A stretch of DNA of 64,000 nt from Sulfurimicrobium sp964384915 (GCA_964384915.1 CAYLMA010000002.1:103657-167656), one strand, 5' to 3'; shown: positions 32,528 to 42,184, counted from the stretch's first letter. Translations and numbers: made by a program. The notes: generated by a model from the sequence alone, not told the origin.

Positions 32528-33304
32528 ATGAAATTCGCGGAATATGCATGCGGCGCTCTTGCCGCCGTTCTCCTCTCCTGGGCAGCCCCCGGCGCCGTCG
32601 CGGCGCCGGATGAAATTCAGGTTTACACCGAGGAAATGAACGATCCGGGCGAATTCGGCCTGGAACTGCATGCCAACTATGCCCTCGAGGGCGCGAAAGA
32701 AGCCGCCTACGAAGGCGAAAAGCCTGGCCATCAGATGCTGCAAATAACGCCGGAATTTTCCTATGGCGTGACCAAAACCTGGGAAGCGGGCCTGTACCTG
32801 CCCATGGCATTCGGCCCGGATGGGAACCTTTACAACAACGGCCTGCGGCTGCGCATGAAATACATCGCGCCGCGCGAAGAGGGCGCACGCTTCTTCTGGG
32901 GCCTGAACACCGAACTCGGCTATTCATCGCGGCGCACTTCGGAAAGTTATTGGGGCATGGAATTGCGGCCCATCATCGGCTACCGCGACGATGACTGGCT
33001 GCTGAGTTTTAACCCCATCCTGAATCTGGACCTGTCCAATAACGTCAGCCGCGCGCCCCAGTTCGAGCCCGGTCTGAAAATCACCCGCAAGGCCGCCGAA
33101 GGCCTCCAAGCCGGTTTCGAATATTATGGTGAATATGGCCCCCTGCGCCGGATACAGCCCGCCGACCAGCGCAGCCAGGCCCTCTACGCGGTGATGGACA
33201 TGGAAAAGAAGGATTTCGATGTCAATTTCGGCATCGGGCATGGTTCCAGCCAAAACCCGGACAAATGGGTGGCCAAGGCGATTATCGCCTTCCCATTCAA
33301 ATAG
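32528..33304 (+). CDS. putative outer-membrane beta-barrel protein, probably Fur-regulated
   Basis: 258 residues. Signal peptide (CGALAAVLLSWAAPGAVAA), then amphipathic strands such as FGLELHANYALEG, FSYGVTKTWEAGLYLPMAF, LRLRMKYIAP, FWGLNTELGYSS and a C-terminal aromatic strand KAIIAFPFK. This suggests a small 10-12-stranded barrel. It is not a TonB receptor. The Fur-like site ahead suggests a role under iron limitation. It overlaps the stop of the convergent ABC-F gene by 8 bp. Confidence 0.6.
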   Translation: MKFAEYACGALAAVLLSWAAPGAVAAPDEIQVYTEEMNDPGEFGLELHANYALEGAKEAAYEGEKPGHQMLQITPEFSYGVTKTWEAGLYLPMAFGPDGNLYNNGLRLRMKYIAPREEGARFFWGLNTELGYSSRRTSESYWGMELRPIIGYRDDDWLLSFNPILNLDLSNNVSRAPQFEPGLKITRKAAEGLQAGFEYYGEYGPLRRIQPADQRSQALYAVMDMEKKDFDVNFGIGHGSSQNPDKWVAKAIIAFPFK

Positions 33305-35153
33305 CTTCTTCCAGCGCCATTTCGAGTTCCAGCCAGCCTTCCTCCAGTTGCGCCACCCGCGCTTCCAGGTCTTCACGCCTTTGATTCAAATCCTGGGCCA
33401 GGGTGGGGTCCGGATTCTGGTACAGCCCGGGGTCGGCAAGCCGGGCGTTGACCCCGGCCAGGTCGGCCTGGGCCTGATGCAGCTCAACGTCGAGCTTGGC
33501 CTGCTTCGATAGCAGGGCCTTTTTGCGCGGGGCGTTTTCGCGGCGCGGCTTTTCAGCCGCGGCCGGCGCCACAGGCGCACTTACCACCTGACGGCGCGCT
33601 TCCACCCATGAGCGGTAATCCTCCAGATCGCCGTCGAACAGGCTTGCCGTGCCGTCGGCCACCAGCCACAACTCGTCCGCCGTGGCGCGGATCAGGCTGC
33701 GGTCGTGGGACACCAGCACCATCGCGCCGCCATATTCTTCCAGCGCCAGGGTCAATGCATCGCGCATGTCGAGATCAAGATGGTTGGTCGGCTCATCGAG
33801 CAGCAATAGATGCGGTTTCTGCCAAGCCAGCAGGGCCAGCGCCAGGCGGCTTTTTTCTCCACCGGAGAAAGTCGCCACCGGCCGGTCATCGCGCTCGCCC
33901 GCCAAGCCGAAGCGCCCCAGGAAATTGCGCAAGTCCTGCGTCGTGGACTGCGGCGCAATCCGGACCAGGTGCTCCAGCGGCGTAGCCGCGCTGTCGAGGT
34001 GTTCGAGCTGATGCTGGGCGAAATAGCCGATACGAAGCTCCGGTGCCGTTTCCCGATTGCCCGAGGCGGGCGGCAACTCGCCCACCAGCAGCTTGATCAG
34101 GGTGGATTTGCCCGCCCCGTTGGGGCCCAGCAGGGCGATGCGCGCACCGGAGCGCAACACCAGGTTGAGGTTTTCCAGCAGCATCTTGCCGCCATAGCCG
34201 CAACTGGCCTTCTCCAGCTTGATCAGGGTGTCCGGGCTGCGTTCCGGCGCCTCGATTTCCAGCTCGAAATGGCCGTGATCGACGTGCGCCGGGGCAATGC
34301 GTTCCAGCCGCTCCAGCGCCTTGACGCGGCTTTGCGCCTGTTTCGCCTTGGTTGCCTTGGCGCGGAAGCGGCGGATGAAATCCTCGAGGTGCGCGATTTT
34401 CTCCTGCTGCTGCGCAAAGGCCTGGTTCTGCTGCACGGCGCGCTCGGCGCGGGTGCGCTCGAAATCATCGTAACTGCCGCTATACAGATCGATGATCTGG
34501 TCGTGCACATGGGCGATGCGGTTGACGCAGGCGTTGAGGAACTCGCGGTCGTGCGATACCAGCAGCACGCTGCCGGGATAGCGCGCAAGATATTGTTCCA
34601 GCCACAGGATGGCTTCCAGGTCGAGGTGGTTGGTGGGTTCGTCCAGCAGCAGCAGGTCGGCGCGGCGCATCAGGGCGCGCGCCAGGTTGAGCCGCATGCG
34701 CCAGCCGCCGGAAAAACTCGCCACCGGGCGCTCCAGCTGTTCGTTGGAAAAGCCCAGGCCATTCAGCAATTGCGCGGCGCGTGACGGCGCGGCATAACCC
34801 TCGATGGCCTCGAAGCGGTGCTGCGCCTCGAACCATGCGGCATCATGCACATCGCTTTGCAGCACGCGCTCCAGTTGGCGCAACTCGCTGTCACCGTCGA
34901 GCACGAACTCCAGCGCGGAACGCTCGGAATTGTCGATTTCCTGCTCCACGAAAGCCAGGGTCTTGCCCTGCTGGAAAGCGATCTCGCCGCCATCGGGCCG
35001 GATCTCGCCGCGGATCAGGCGGAACAGGGTGGATTTGCCGCAACCGTTCTTGCCCACCAGGCCGACGCGCTGGCTGGCGAAGATTTGCAGGTTGGCATTG
35101 TTTAGCAGCGGGGTGCCGCTCTGGTAATAAATCAGGTTCTGGATCGTTAACAT
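33297..35153 (-). CDS. ABC-F family ATPase (YheS-like)
   Basis: 618 residues with two ABC domains and no membrane helices. First domain: Walker A GLVGKNGCGKST, signature FSGGWRMRLNLARAL, Walker B LLLLDEPTNHLDLEA. Second: ALLGPNGAGKST, FSGGEKSRLALALL, LLLLDEPTNHLDLDM. Between them is the P-site tRNA-interaction linker (FIRRFRAKATKAKQAQSR), and a C-terminal coiled coil follows. ABC-F proteins act on ribosomes; YheS relieves stalling on difficult peptides. It is not the missing ATPase of the zinc transporter. Confidence 0.93.
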   Translation of the reverse strand: MLTIQNLIYYQSGTPLLNNANLQIFASQRVGLVGKNGCGKSTLFRLIRGEIRPDGGEIAFQQGKTLAFVEQEIDNSERSALEFVLDGDSELRQLERVLQSDVHDAAWFEAQHRFEAIEGYAAPSRAAQLLNGLGFSNEQLERPVASFSGGWRMRLNLARALMRRADLLLLDEPTNHLDLEAILWLEQYLARYPGSVLLVSHDREFLNACVNRIAHVHDQIIDLYSGSYDDFERTRAERAVQQNQAFAQQQEKIAHLEDFIRRFRAKATKAKQAQSRVKALERLERIAPAHVDHGHFELEIEAPERSPDTLIKLEKASCGYGGKMLLENLNLVLRSGARIALLGPNGAGKSTLIKLLVGELPPASGNRETAPELRIGYFAQHQLEHLDSAATPLEHLVRIAPQSTTQDLRNFLGRFGLAGERDDRPVATFSGGEKSRLALALLAWQKPHLLLLDEPTNHLDLDMRDALTLALEEYGGAMVLVSHDRSLIRATADELWLVADGTASLFDGDLEDYRSWVEARRQVVSAPVAPAAAEKPRRENAPRKKALLSKQAKLDVELHQAQADLAGVNARLADPGLYQNPDPTLAQDLNQRREDLEARVAQLEEGWLELEMALEEAI

Positions 35154-35243
35154 GGCGCAATGATAGCAGAATGAGCTAGGATGCCGCCCGAAGAGCGACT
35201 AACTTGAAAAAGCAGTTAACCACGGTTTTAATGGAGCATCATC

Positions 35244-35825
35244 ATGAGCAAAATCTACGTCTGGGACCTGCCGACCCGGCTGTTCCACTGGAGCCTGGTT
35301 GCCCTGGTCGCATTCCAGTGGCTTAGCAGCGAACTCGAGGGCGATTTCCTGGAATATCACCTGCTCGGCGGCTACGCCATTCTCGCCCTGCTGGCATTCC
35401 GCCTGCTGTGGGGTTTTGTCGGCGGCCGGCATGCGCGTTTCGGCAATTTCCTGCGCGGCGCGGGAGCAACCCTGGATTATGCCCGCGCCCTGCGTGCCAA
35501 TGCCGCGCCACCTTATCTTGGGCACAACCCGCTGGGCGGCTGGATGATCGTGGCATTGCTGGCCACCCTTCTGCTGCAAGGCATCACCGGCCTGTTTGCC
35601 AGCGATGACGTGATGGCCCGCGGGCCTCTGCGCGGCCTGGTGTCCGACCGGGCGGGAGAATTGCTGACGGAACTGCACGAAGGCGGCTTCAATGTACTGA
35701 TGACGCTGGTGGTGGCGCATGTGGCTTCGATTGTGGCACACCGGCTGTTCAAGAAGGAGGACCTGGTGCGGCCGATGCTGACCGGCTACAAGGAATCGGG
35801 CCAAGAGGCCTCGAAGAAACAGTAA
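35244..35825 (+). CDS. cytochrome b561 family protein
   Basis: 193 residues, four membrane helices. Heme-b ligand histidines are expected in RLFHWSLVALVAF, YHLLGGYAILALLAFRLLWGFVGGRHARF, HNPLGGWMIV and NVLMTLVVAHVASIVAHRLF. These Ni/Fe-hydrogenase-type cytochromes pass electrons between quinone and periplasmic partners such as cytochrome c. No partner is encoded alongside. It ends with a 40-bp overlap with the convergent diguanylate cyclase gene. Confidence 0.87.
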   Translation: MSKIYVWDLPTRLFHWSLVALVAFQWLSSELEGDFLEYHLLGGYAILALLAFRLLWGFVGGRHARFGNFLRGAGATLDYARALRANAAPPYLGHNPLGGWMIVALLATLLLQGITGLFASDDVMARGPLRGLVSDRAGELLTELHEGGFNVLMTLVVAHVASIVAHRLFKKEDLVRPMLTGYKESGQEASKKQ

Positions 35826-38800
35826 TTGTTCCGCCCCTGCTGCTTGGCGGCATACATAGCCTGATCGGCGTTTTTCACCAATACGTCGTCCCCGTCTCCA
35901 TCGTCGGGGAAAAGGGCGATACCGATGCTGCCGCTGGTGCACACTTCGTTGCCTTCCAGCACAAAAGGCCGGGACAGGGAAGCAAGGATTTTTTCCGCCA
36001 CGAGGCGCACATCTTCGCGCTTTTCCACACGGGGCAACAGCACGGTGAATTCGTCCCCCGCCAGCCGCGCCACCGTATCGCTTTCACGCACGCACTCCTT
36101 GAGGCACCGGGCCACGCCTTGCAGCAGGAGATCGCCCACGTGGTGCCCCAGCGTATCGTTGACCGTCTTGAAACGGTCCAGGTCGAGAAACATCAGGGCG
36201 CAGGAGTGCTTGTTCCGTTTCGCCTGGATCAGAACCTGGCGCAGACGGTCATAGAACAGCGCGCGGTTGGGCAAATCGGTGAGGGCATCGAAATGGGCCA
36301 TGTACTGGATGCGGGCCTCGGTTTCCTTCTGGGCGGAGATGTCCTCCAGGATGGAAATGAAATGGGTGATTTCCCCTTCCTCGTCACGGATCGGCGTTAC
36401 GGTTTGCTGCACGGTGAACAGGGCGCCATTCTTGTGCCGTTCGATGGTTTCGCTGCTCCACACCTCCCCCGCGAGGATGGTTTTCCACAGGGCCTGGTAA
36501 TAGGCATCATCCTGCTTGCCCGACCTGAGAATGCTCAGCGTTTCGCCCACGGCCTCCTCGGAGCTGAAACCAGTGAGGCGGGTAAAAGAGGCGTTGATCC
36601 AGCGGATGCGTCCGCGCCGGTCGGTGATGAAAATGCCGTTGCCCGCCGAGCTCAGGGCCGTGCTCAACAGGCGCAGTTGTTCCTGGTCCATGGCTGTTTC
36701 GAGGGCGACGCAAGTGCGGTTGGCGATGTTGTTCAGGCGCTGCAGGGTGGCAGGATCGTCGAAACTGCGCTCGTGCTGTGAATAGAGGGTGAAAGCGCCG
36801 TAAACCTCGCCGCGGATTATGAGCGGCACGCCGACAATGGCCCTGAGGCCGAAGCGCTCAGCCGACTCCCGCCAGGGCCGGAAGCCTGGATCGCCAAACT
36901 TGAACACCTGGATTTGACCGGAGCGGATAGCCGAGCCAGTGGGGCCCTGGCCCTGAGGGGTGTCATCCCAGCGCACACCGAGCCGCTCCAATTCGCCGCG
37001 ATACTCCTCCGCCGAGCCGGCCCAGGCGGAAATGGCCACCGATCCATCGGCCCTTTTCCTGCCAATCCAGGCGAAGCGATAACCGAACAGGTGCGCCATA
37101 TCAGCGCAAATAAAGTGGAGTAGGCCGGCCAGGGATTTGCTGCGCAACACTTGCTGGTCGATCTCATGCAAGAGGGTGTCCACTGCCTGCAGCTGGATTT
37201 TTTCCGTAACGTCGGCGGCGTAAATAGCCACTTGAGACACGCGGCCATCGGCATCGAGAACGGGATAGATACGGCTGTCGAAGCAATAAGCATCCCGCTT
37301 GTCCTGTAACTGGACGGGCTGACCGGTTTGAAATACCTCGTTCACCTTCCCCCTCCGGCTGGCAGCCACCTCGGGGGGAAGCATGGAGTAGAAGTTGAGG
37401 CCGAACATTTCTTCCGGGGTTTTGCTGAAACGCCGGGCACCAATCTCATTGATGGCCAGCACCGTGCCCATCTGGTCCATCAGCATTGCCGTCTCAGTCG
37501 CCGCATTGAGCAAGGCCCGACCCCTTTCCTCGCTCTGGCGCAGAGCCGCCTCCGCCTGCTTGCGCAGGGTGATGTCGCGCACCACGCTCAGGATGGCCGG
37601 CCGGCCGCCGAAGTCGATCAGGCGGGCGCTCACTTCCACCGGGATGTGCCGTCCATCCTTGTTTACGTGCACCGTCTCGAATGTGATCTGGCCATTTTCC
37701 TGCAAGGCCTTGACGCGCTCCGCGAATTTTCTTGCCTGTTCCGGCGCGTTGATGTCGGGAGGGGAGAGGCGCAGCAGTTCTTCGCGACTGTAGCCCAGCC
37801 GCTCGCACATGATACGGTTCACCTCCAGGAAGCGCCCATCCACGTCGTGGATCAGGATGGCGTCCCCGGCATTGTCGAACACCATGTGGAACAGGGCTTC
37901 GGCACGCAGGCGCTCATCCTCGGCCTGCTTGCGTTCCGTGATGTCCTGCACCGTCCCTACCGAACGCACAGGGCGGCCTTCTGCGTCGTAAAAGGTTTCG
38001 CCCCGCTCCACGACGAACTTGATCCGCCCATCCGGAAACAGCAGGCGGTGCTCGATGCTGTAAGGCGCGCGGTTATTGACCGAGAGATTGAACTCCCTGT
38101 CGACAAGCGCCCTGTCCTCGGGGTGAATGAGGCGCAGAAAAGCGTCATAGGAGGCCCCGAAGGCGAGGGGATCGATCTCGAATATGCGATAGATTTCGTC
38201 CGACCACACCAGGGTATTGGTCACCAAGTCCAGCTCCCAACTACCCATATGGGTCAGCCGCTGCCCTTCCTTCAACTGCGCTTCGCTCTTGAGTAAAGCC
38301 TCTTGGGCAAGAATGCGCTCGCCGATGTCGCTGAAGGCCACCACGGCGCCGGCCATCTTCCCATCCCGCTTGATGGGGGAGGCGCTCACTGTCACCGGGA
38401 CCGGGGTGCCGTCCTTGCGCCAGAATACCTCGGCATCGCTGCGGTAGACCTCCCCTGTGGCAAGCGCCTGGTAAATCGGGCAGTCTCGGGCATGGAGGTG
38501 GGTACCGTCGGCCTTGCGGTAATGGAATTTGTCGTGGGCATGCTGCCCGATCAGCTCGGCTACCGGCCATCCCAGCAGCCGCTCCGTTTCCGGGTTGATG
38601 AAAACGATCAGGCCGCGGGTATCGATGACGTAGACGGCCTCGGCCAGGGTGGCCGTGATTTCCCGCAGGCGCGCCTCGTTTTCGGCCACGGCCTGGCGCA
38701 GTTGCCGGCGGTTGAGCAGGGTCACCGCCAGGAAATAGGCCAGGAATGCGAACAGCAGCAGGGTGAAGTAATACAGCGTGGCTCTGCGGGGAGCCTGGGC

Positions 38801-39814
38801 CAGGCTGGCGCTGGGCAGGTCTTCCGGCTTGACCAGCGACACGATTTTCCAGCCTTGCTGCTGCGCCGCCAGCCCGTGAGCGCTGGCGCCCTCCGGGAGC
38901 GGGGAGCCGGTGGAGGAGTGCTGGCCGCCGGGCAGGGGGTAGACCGTGGTGAATGTGAACAGGCCTTTCTCGCTCAGGAGGCTGCCGCTCTCCTGCCCGG
39001 AGATGTTCTTCCATTCGGCGGGGTAGAGGCTGCCGAAGCGCTCCTCGCGGCCGAGCATGAAGCCCCATTCCTGGCTCGCGTCCGGGCTGCTCAGCCAGTA
39101 ACCGTCATGGTTGAGCAGCATGGCGTGCTTGTTCCCCCCCATGGCGCGCCGGAATTCTTGCAGCATCACCGCGCCGAGGTAGTTGATCATCACCACGCCC
39201 CTTTTCCTGCCCGCGCTGTCGAACACCGGCGTGCCGAAACGCAGCATGGGCTTGTAGGGCAGTTCCAGCTTGCCGTGCTCCACGTTGAGGTCCAGCGGCG
39301 AGACGTAGATTCCGCCCTCGTTCAGGCTGAAGGCATCGCGGAAAAAGTAGCGCTTGCCCTTGTCCTGCAGCTCCCCCTCGGGCTCCACCCGTGCCTCGCC
39401 CGCCCTCCAGTCGACCCGGATCACCTCCATGCCGCGCTCATCGAAATAGCGGATCTGGTCGTAGATGCCCTTGCCGCTGGACAGGTTCTGGAACTGCAGG
39501 GTCAGCCGCCTTTTTTCCTCACTGCTGCCGCTATCGAGGTAACGGCGCAGGGAAGTGGCCTTGGACAGGACCAGCAGGTCGGAGGCCACGAGGCTGAAAT
39601 CGCGGTTGATCAACTGGGCTGCCACTTGGGCCTCGCCCGCCTCCTGGACAGTGATGTCCTGCAGGTTCAGCTTGGCGCTGATGCTGAGGAATCCATACAC
39701 CAGGCCGCTGAGGGCCAGGGCCATGGGAATGTAGAGCAGCAGGAAATATTTCAGGACGGCCAGGCGGCCGGGGTTTGTCCCTTGCGAAAAATGGAACGCC
39801 AAAGAAAAGGGCAT
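35786..39814 (-). CDS. membrane multi-PAS/GAF diguanylate cyclase
   Basis: 1342 residues. A membrane helix at ~22-44, a periplasmic dCache-like sensor to ~330 and a second helix at ~348-368 are followed by PAS domains at ~380-500, ~515-630, ~640-760 and ~765-880, a GAF domain ~885-1040, a fifth PAS ~1055-1170 and a GGDEF domain ~1175-1335. The active site is AGDEF (RLAGDEFTVLL), a functional variant, with the inhibitory RxxD site RESD five residues before. No EAL domain is present, so it should make c-di-GMP. It lies downstream of prrA, separated by a palindromic element. Confidence 0.93.
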   Translation of the reverse strand: MPFSLAFHFSQGTNPGRLAVLKYFLLLYIPMALALSGLVYGFLSISAKLNLQDITVQEAGEAQVAAQLINRDFSLVASDLLVLSKATSLRRYLDSGSSEEKRRLTLQFQNLSSGKGIYDQIRYFDERGMEVIRVDWRAGEARVEPEGELQDKGKRYFFRDAFSLNEGGIYVSPLDLNVEHGKLELPYKPMLRFGTPVFDSAGRKRGVVMINYLGAVMLQEFRRAMGGNKHAMLLNHDGYWLSSPDASQEWGFMLGREERFGSLYPAEWKNISGQESGSLLSEKGLFTFTTVYPLPGGQHSSTGSPLPEGASAHGLAAQQQGWKIVSLVKPEDLPSASLAQAPRRATLYYFTLLLFAFLAYFLAVTLLNRRQLRQAVAENEARLREITATLAEAVYVIDTRGLIVFINPETERLLGWPVAELIGQHAHDKFHYRKADGTHLHARDCPIYQALATGEVYRSDAEVFWRKDGTPVPVTVSASPIKRDGKMAGAVVAFSDIGERILAQEALLKSEAQLKEGQRLTHMGSWELDLVTNTLVWSDEIYRIFEIDPLAFGASYDAFLRLIHPEDRALVDREFNLSVNNRAPYSIEHRLLFPDGRIKFVVERGETFYDAEGRPVRSVGTVQDITERKQAEDERLRAEALFHMVFDNAGDAILIHDVDGRFLEVNRIMCERLGYSREELLRLSPPDINAPEQARKFAERVKALQENGQITFETVHVNKDGRHIPVEVSARLIDFGGRPAILSVVRDITLRKQAEAALRQSEERGRALLNAATETAMLMDQMGTVLAINEIGARRFSKTPEEMFGLNFYSMLPPEVAASRRGKVNEVFQTGQPVQLQDKRDAYCFDSRIYPVLDADGRVSQVAIYAADVTEKIQLQAVDTLLHEIDQQVLRSKSLAGLLHFICADMAHLFGYRFAWIGRKRADGSVAISAWAGSAEEYRGELERLGVRWDDTPQGQGPTGSAIRSGQIQVFKFGDPGFRPWRESAERFGLRAIVGVPLIIRGEVYGAFTLYSQHERSFDDPATLQRLNNIANRTCVALETAMDQEQLRLLSTALSSAGNGIFITDRRGRIRWINASFTRLTGFSSEEAVGETLSILRSGKQDDAYYQALWKTILAGEVWSSETIERHKNGALFTVQQTVTPIRDEEGEITHFISILEDISAQKETEARIQYMAHFDALTDLPNRALFYDRLRQVLIQAKRNKHSCALMFLDLDRFKTVNDTLGHHVGDLLLQGVARCLKECVRESDTVARLAGDEFTVLLPRVEKREDVRLVAEKILASLSRPFVLEGNEVCTSGSIGIALFPDDGDGDDVLVKNADQAMYAAKQQGRNNYCFFEASWPDSL

Positions 39815-39856
39815 AGGTTACCGCCAAACAAGCAATTCGGCGGAATTATACCCCTT

Positions 39857-39979
39857 ATTGATCCGGCCAGAATTAACCGAGACATCGTCATTCCGGGCCT
39901 GACCCGGAATCCAGTGTCTTTGCGTAGATTCTGGATTCCAGCTTTCGCTGGAATGACGGATAAATCGTGCCGGATCAAT
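39857..39979. repeat. nested inverted-repeat (MITE-like) element
   Basis: Outer perfect 11-bp arms ATTGATCCGGC (39857) and GCCGGATCAAT (39969-39979) enclose a second palindrome whose arms CGTCATTCC...GGAATCCAG and CTGGATTCC...GGAATGACG span 39886-39958. The inner family, with GTCATTCC/GGAATGAC arms, is widespread in proteobacteria. It abuts the prrA stop. Confidence 0.82.
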
Positions 39980-39980
39980 A

Positions 39981-40538
39981 TTATTCCCGTGCCGGATGCT
40001 TGCCCAGTTTCCTTTGCAAAGTACGGCGATGCATCTTGAGCGCCCGCGCGGTGGCCGAGATATTGCCCTGGTGTTCCGCCAGAACGCGCTGGATATGCTC
40101 CCACTCGAGACGGTCCACTGACAGCGGTTGCTGCGTGACCGGCACCTCATCGTCGCCGCCTTCGCGCTCGAATGCAGCAATGATCTGCTCCGCATCGGCG
40201 GGCTTGGCGAGATAATGGGTCGCACCCAGCTTGATCGCTTCCACTGCGGTGGCGATGCTGGCAAAACCGGTCAGCATCACGATGCGTGTTTCTTCGTCCA
40301 GCTCTTTCAAGCGCTTGACCAGCACCAGGCCGGACGGGCCGGGCATTTTGAGGTCCACCACGGCAAATTCGGGCGGGCTGGATTCAGCAAGGGCGAGCGC
40401 CGTCTCCACCTCGTGCGCCACCGTCACGTCGAAGCCGCGCCGAGTCAGCGCCTTCTTCAGCACGCGGCAGAAAGTTTCATCATCATCCACCAGCAACAGG
40501 CTGGGGTGGTCGTTCTGGGTTGGAATTTCATCCGTCAT
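39981..40538 (-). CDS. prrA: response regulator of the RegA/PrrA/ActR family
   Basis: 185 residues. The receiver domain (~13-125) has the acidic pocket LLVDDDETF, the phospho-accepting Asp in FAVVDLKMPGPSGL, the switch Thr in VMLTGFAS and the Lys in YLAKPADAEQ. A Fis-type helix-turn-helix (AEHQGNISATARALKMHRRTLQRKLGK) ends the protein, the hallmark of RegA. This family controls respiration, denitrification and carbon fixation genes in response to redox. It follows the kinase gene by 26 bp. Confidence 0.94.
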   Translation of the reverse strand: MTDEIPTQNDHPSLLLVDDDETFCRVLKKALTRRGFDVTVAHEVETALALAESSPPEFAVVDLKMPGPSGLVLVKRLKELDEETRIVMLTGFASIATAVEAIKLGATHYLAKPADAEQIIAAFEREGGDDEVPVTQQPLSVDRLEWEHIQRVLAEHQGNISATARALKMHRRTLQRKLGKHPARE

Positions 40539-40564
40539 GATTTGATCCTTAAAGCTTGCAGATT

Positions 40565-41836
40565 TCAGCTTGTCAGCAGTTTAGCCAGGGGTAAAGATAC
40601 CTGGGTCACCGCGCCACCGCCTTCGCGGTTAAGCAGCACCACTTTGCCGCCAAAGCGCTCGATGGTGGCATTGGCCAGAAACAGGCCGATGCCGAAGCCA
40701 TTCCCCTTGGTGGTGAAAAACGGTTGCCCCGCGCGCTGTTGCACTTCAGGCGCAAGGCCAGGCCCGCGATCGCGGATCTCCAGCAGCAACTCGTCATTCT
40801 GCCAGCGGCCGAATATTTCCACGCTGTGGAGCGAGGCATCGGCGGCATTGTTGAGGAGATTGATCAAAGCCTGCGTCAGTGTCTGGTCGGCGATGATCCG
40901 GGGCGCGGGCAGGTCGCCCTGCCACTCGGCTTTCACCGCCACGCCCGGCCTGACCAGTTGCCACTTCTCGAGCAGACCGGCGAAGTAATGATTGAGCGGC
41001 TGCGCCGCCGCATCCTCGGCCCGTCCCTGTCCGGCCGCGGCGAGCATATTGGAGAGGATTTGCTTGCAATTGTCCACCTGCTGCCGCAGCAGGCGCAAAT
41101 CTTCCACCAGGGCCGCTTCGCCGGCATATTCCTGCTGCAGCTCGGTGGTCACCACCGCCATGGTCGCCAGCGGCGTCCCCAGCTCATGGGCCGCGCCCGC
41201 CGCCAACGTTCCCAAGGCCACGATGCGCTCGTTGCGCAGGGTTTCCTCGCGCGCGGAAGCCAGCGCCTGGTCGCGCTCCTTGACCGCATTGGCCATGCGC
41301 ACCACGAAAAAGGCGATCAGGAAGGCGGAGAGCACGAAGGTCAGCCACATGCCGGTGAGATGCATATAGACCGCCGTGCTGAAATTCCCATCCTTGGGCA
41401 TAAGCGGGTAGTAATTGAACATCAGCAGGGTGTAACAAGCCGCCGTGAGCGCCGCCATGGACCATGTATACGCTGCGGGAAGCGTGATCGCGGCGATCAC
41501 CAGGGGCACCAGGTAGAAGGACACCAGCGGATTGGTCGAGCCACCGGTGTAATACAGCAGCACCGTGACGGCAAGAACATCCACCAGCAGCTGGGCGAAA
41601 AACTCGGCGTCCGCCACCGGCCAGGGCTGGTGCAAACGCCACCAGGTCAACAGGTCGGCCAGCGCCAGCAGGCCGACCACCAAGAACAGGGGCGGCAGCG
41701 GCAGCGGCAATTCCAGCAGCCTGATAGCCAGCATTCCGGCCAGCAGCAGGGCGCCGATCATAAAACCGCGCAGCACGAGAATGCGCCGTAAATTGCTGCT
41801 CGAAGGCGCCGGCATGGGCGCGTCTTGTCCAAACAT
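40565..41836 (-). CDS. prrB: redox sensor histidine kinase RegB/PrrB
   Basis: 423 residues. Six membrane helices fill ~18-190. The quinone-sensing signature GGSTNP lies in the loop before the fourth helix (YYTGGSTNPLVSF). The H-box is AAGAAHELGTPLATMAVV, the redox-active cysteine of RegB corresponds to QQVDNCKQIL, and N, G1 and G2 boxes follow (NLLNNAADAS, IRDRGPGL, GNGFGIGLFLA). It phosphorylates the adjacent PrrA when the quinone pool is reduced. Confidence 0.95.
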   Translation of the reverse strand: MFGQDAPMPAPSSSNLRRILVLRGFMIGALLLAGMLAIRLLELPLPLPPLFLVVGLLALADLLTWWRLHQPWPVADAEFFAQLLVDVLAVTVLLYYTGGSTNPLVSFYLVPLVIAAITLPAAYTWSMAALTAACYTLLMFNYYPLMPKDGNFSTAVYMHLTGMWLTFVLSAFLIAFFVVRMANAVKERDQALASAREETLRNERIVALGTLAAGAAHELGTPLATMAVVTTELQQEYAGEAALVEDLRLLRQQVDNCKQILSNMLAAAGQGRAEDAAAQPLNHYFAGLLEKWQLVRPGVAVKAEWQGDLPAPRIIADQTLTQALINLLNNAADASLHSVEIFGRWQNDELLLEIRDRGPGLAPEVQQRAGQPFFTTKGNGFGIGLFLANATIERFGGKVVLLNREGGGAVTQVSLPLAKLLTS

Positions 41837-42184
41837 GTACTGTCAAATCCGCTGAAAACTGATGAATTGTAATCTCAACCGGGGTTTTGTGAGCTGTGGC
41901 ATTTCGCCACGCGACACTGATTTATTAGAGTCGACCATTCAAGCAATTGCGGCTTTACGTAGATCTGCTTTCAGCACGGCCTTCACCCCACAAAGCCAGT
42001 ATCAAATGTTGGACGGCTACGGCCCCATGCTCGAATATTTACTGGCTGGGCTAATCATAACCCCCAGCCCGCCGATGCAGCGGTGCGTCAATCCGCCACA
42101 TTCTTGGAACATTTGTTTCTGATTATCATGCGCAAACAGGATGTAACCATCCGAATTGCCATATAAAACACCTAAGGAAAAACC
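41837..42184. other. 348-bp gap between prrB and the first TonB-dependent receptor
   Basis: Divergent control region. It contains motif copy A at 41896-41917 and a short TGATTATCATGCG stretch (42120-42132) faintly like half a Fur box. AAGGAAAA precedes the receptor ATG. No coding sequence is supported. Confidence 0.5.
41896..41917. promoter_or_regulatory. conserved palindromic motif, copy A
   Basis: GTGGC-ATTTC-GCCAC followed by GCGACAC, 268 bp before the first TonB-dependent receptor. The same 22 bases recur exactly at 46015 and in variant form at 46667 and 51986. Confidence 0.7.

Noticed and set aside
33297..35153. ABC ATPase considered as the missing subunit of the zinc transporter
   Set aside because: Two fused ABC domains with the ABC-F linker and no link to the transporter operon; it is a ribosome-acting YheS-like protein.
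41862..42122. 86-codon frame in the prrB-receptor gap
   Set aside because: It crosses the conserved palindromic motif, has no ribosome-binding site and resembles no family.
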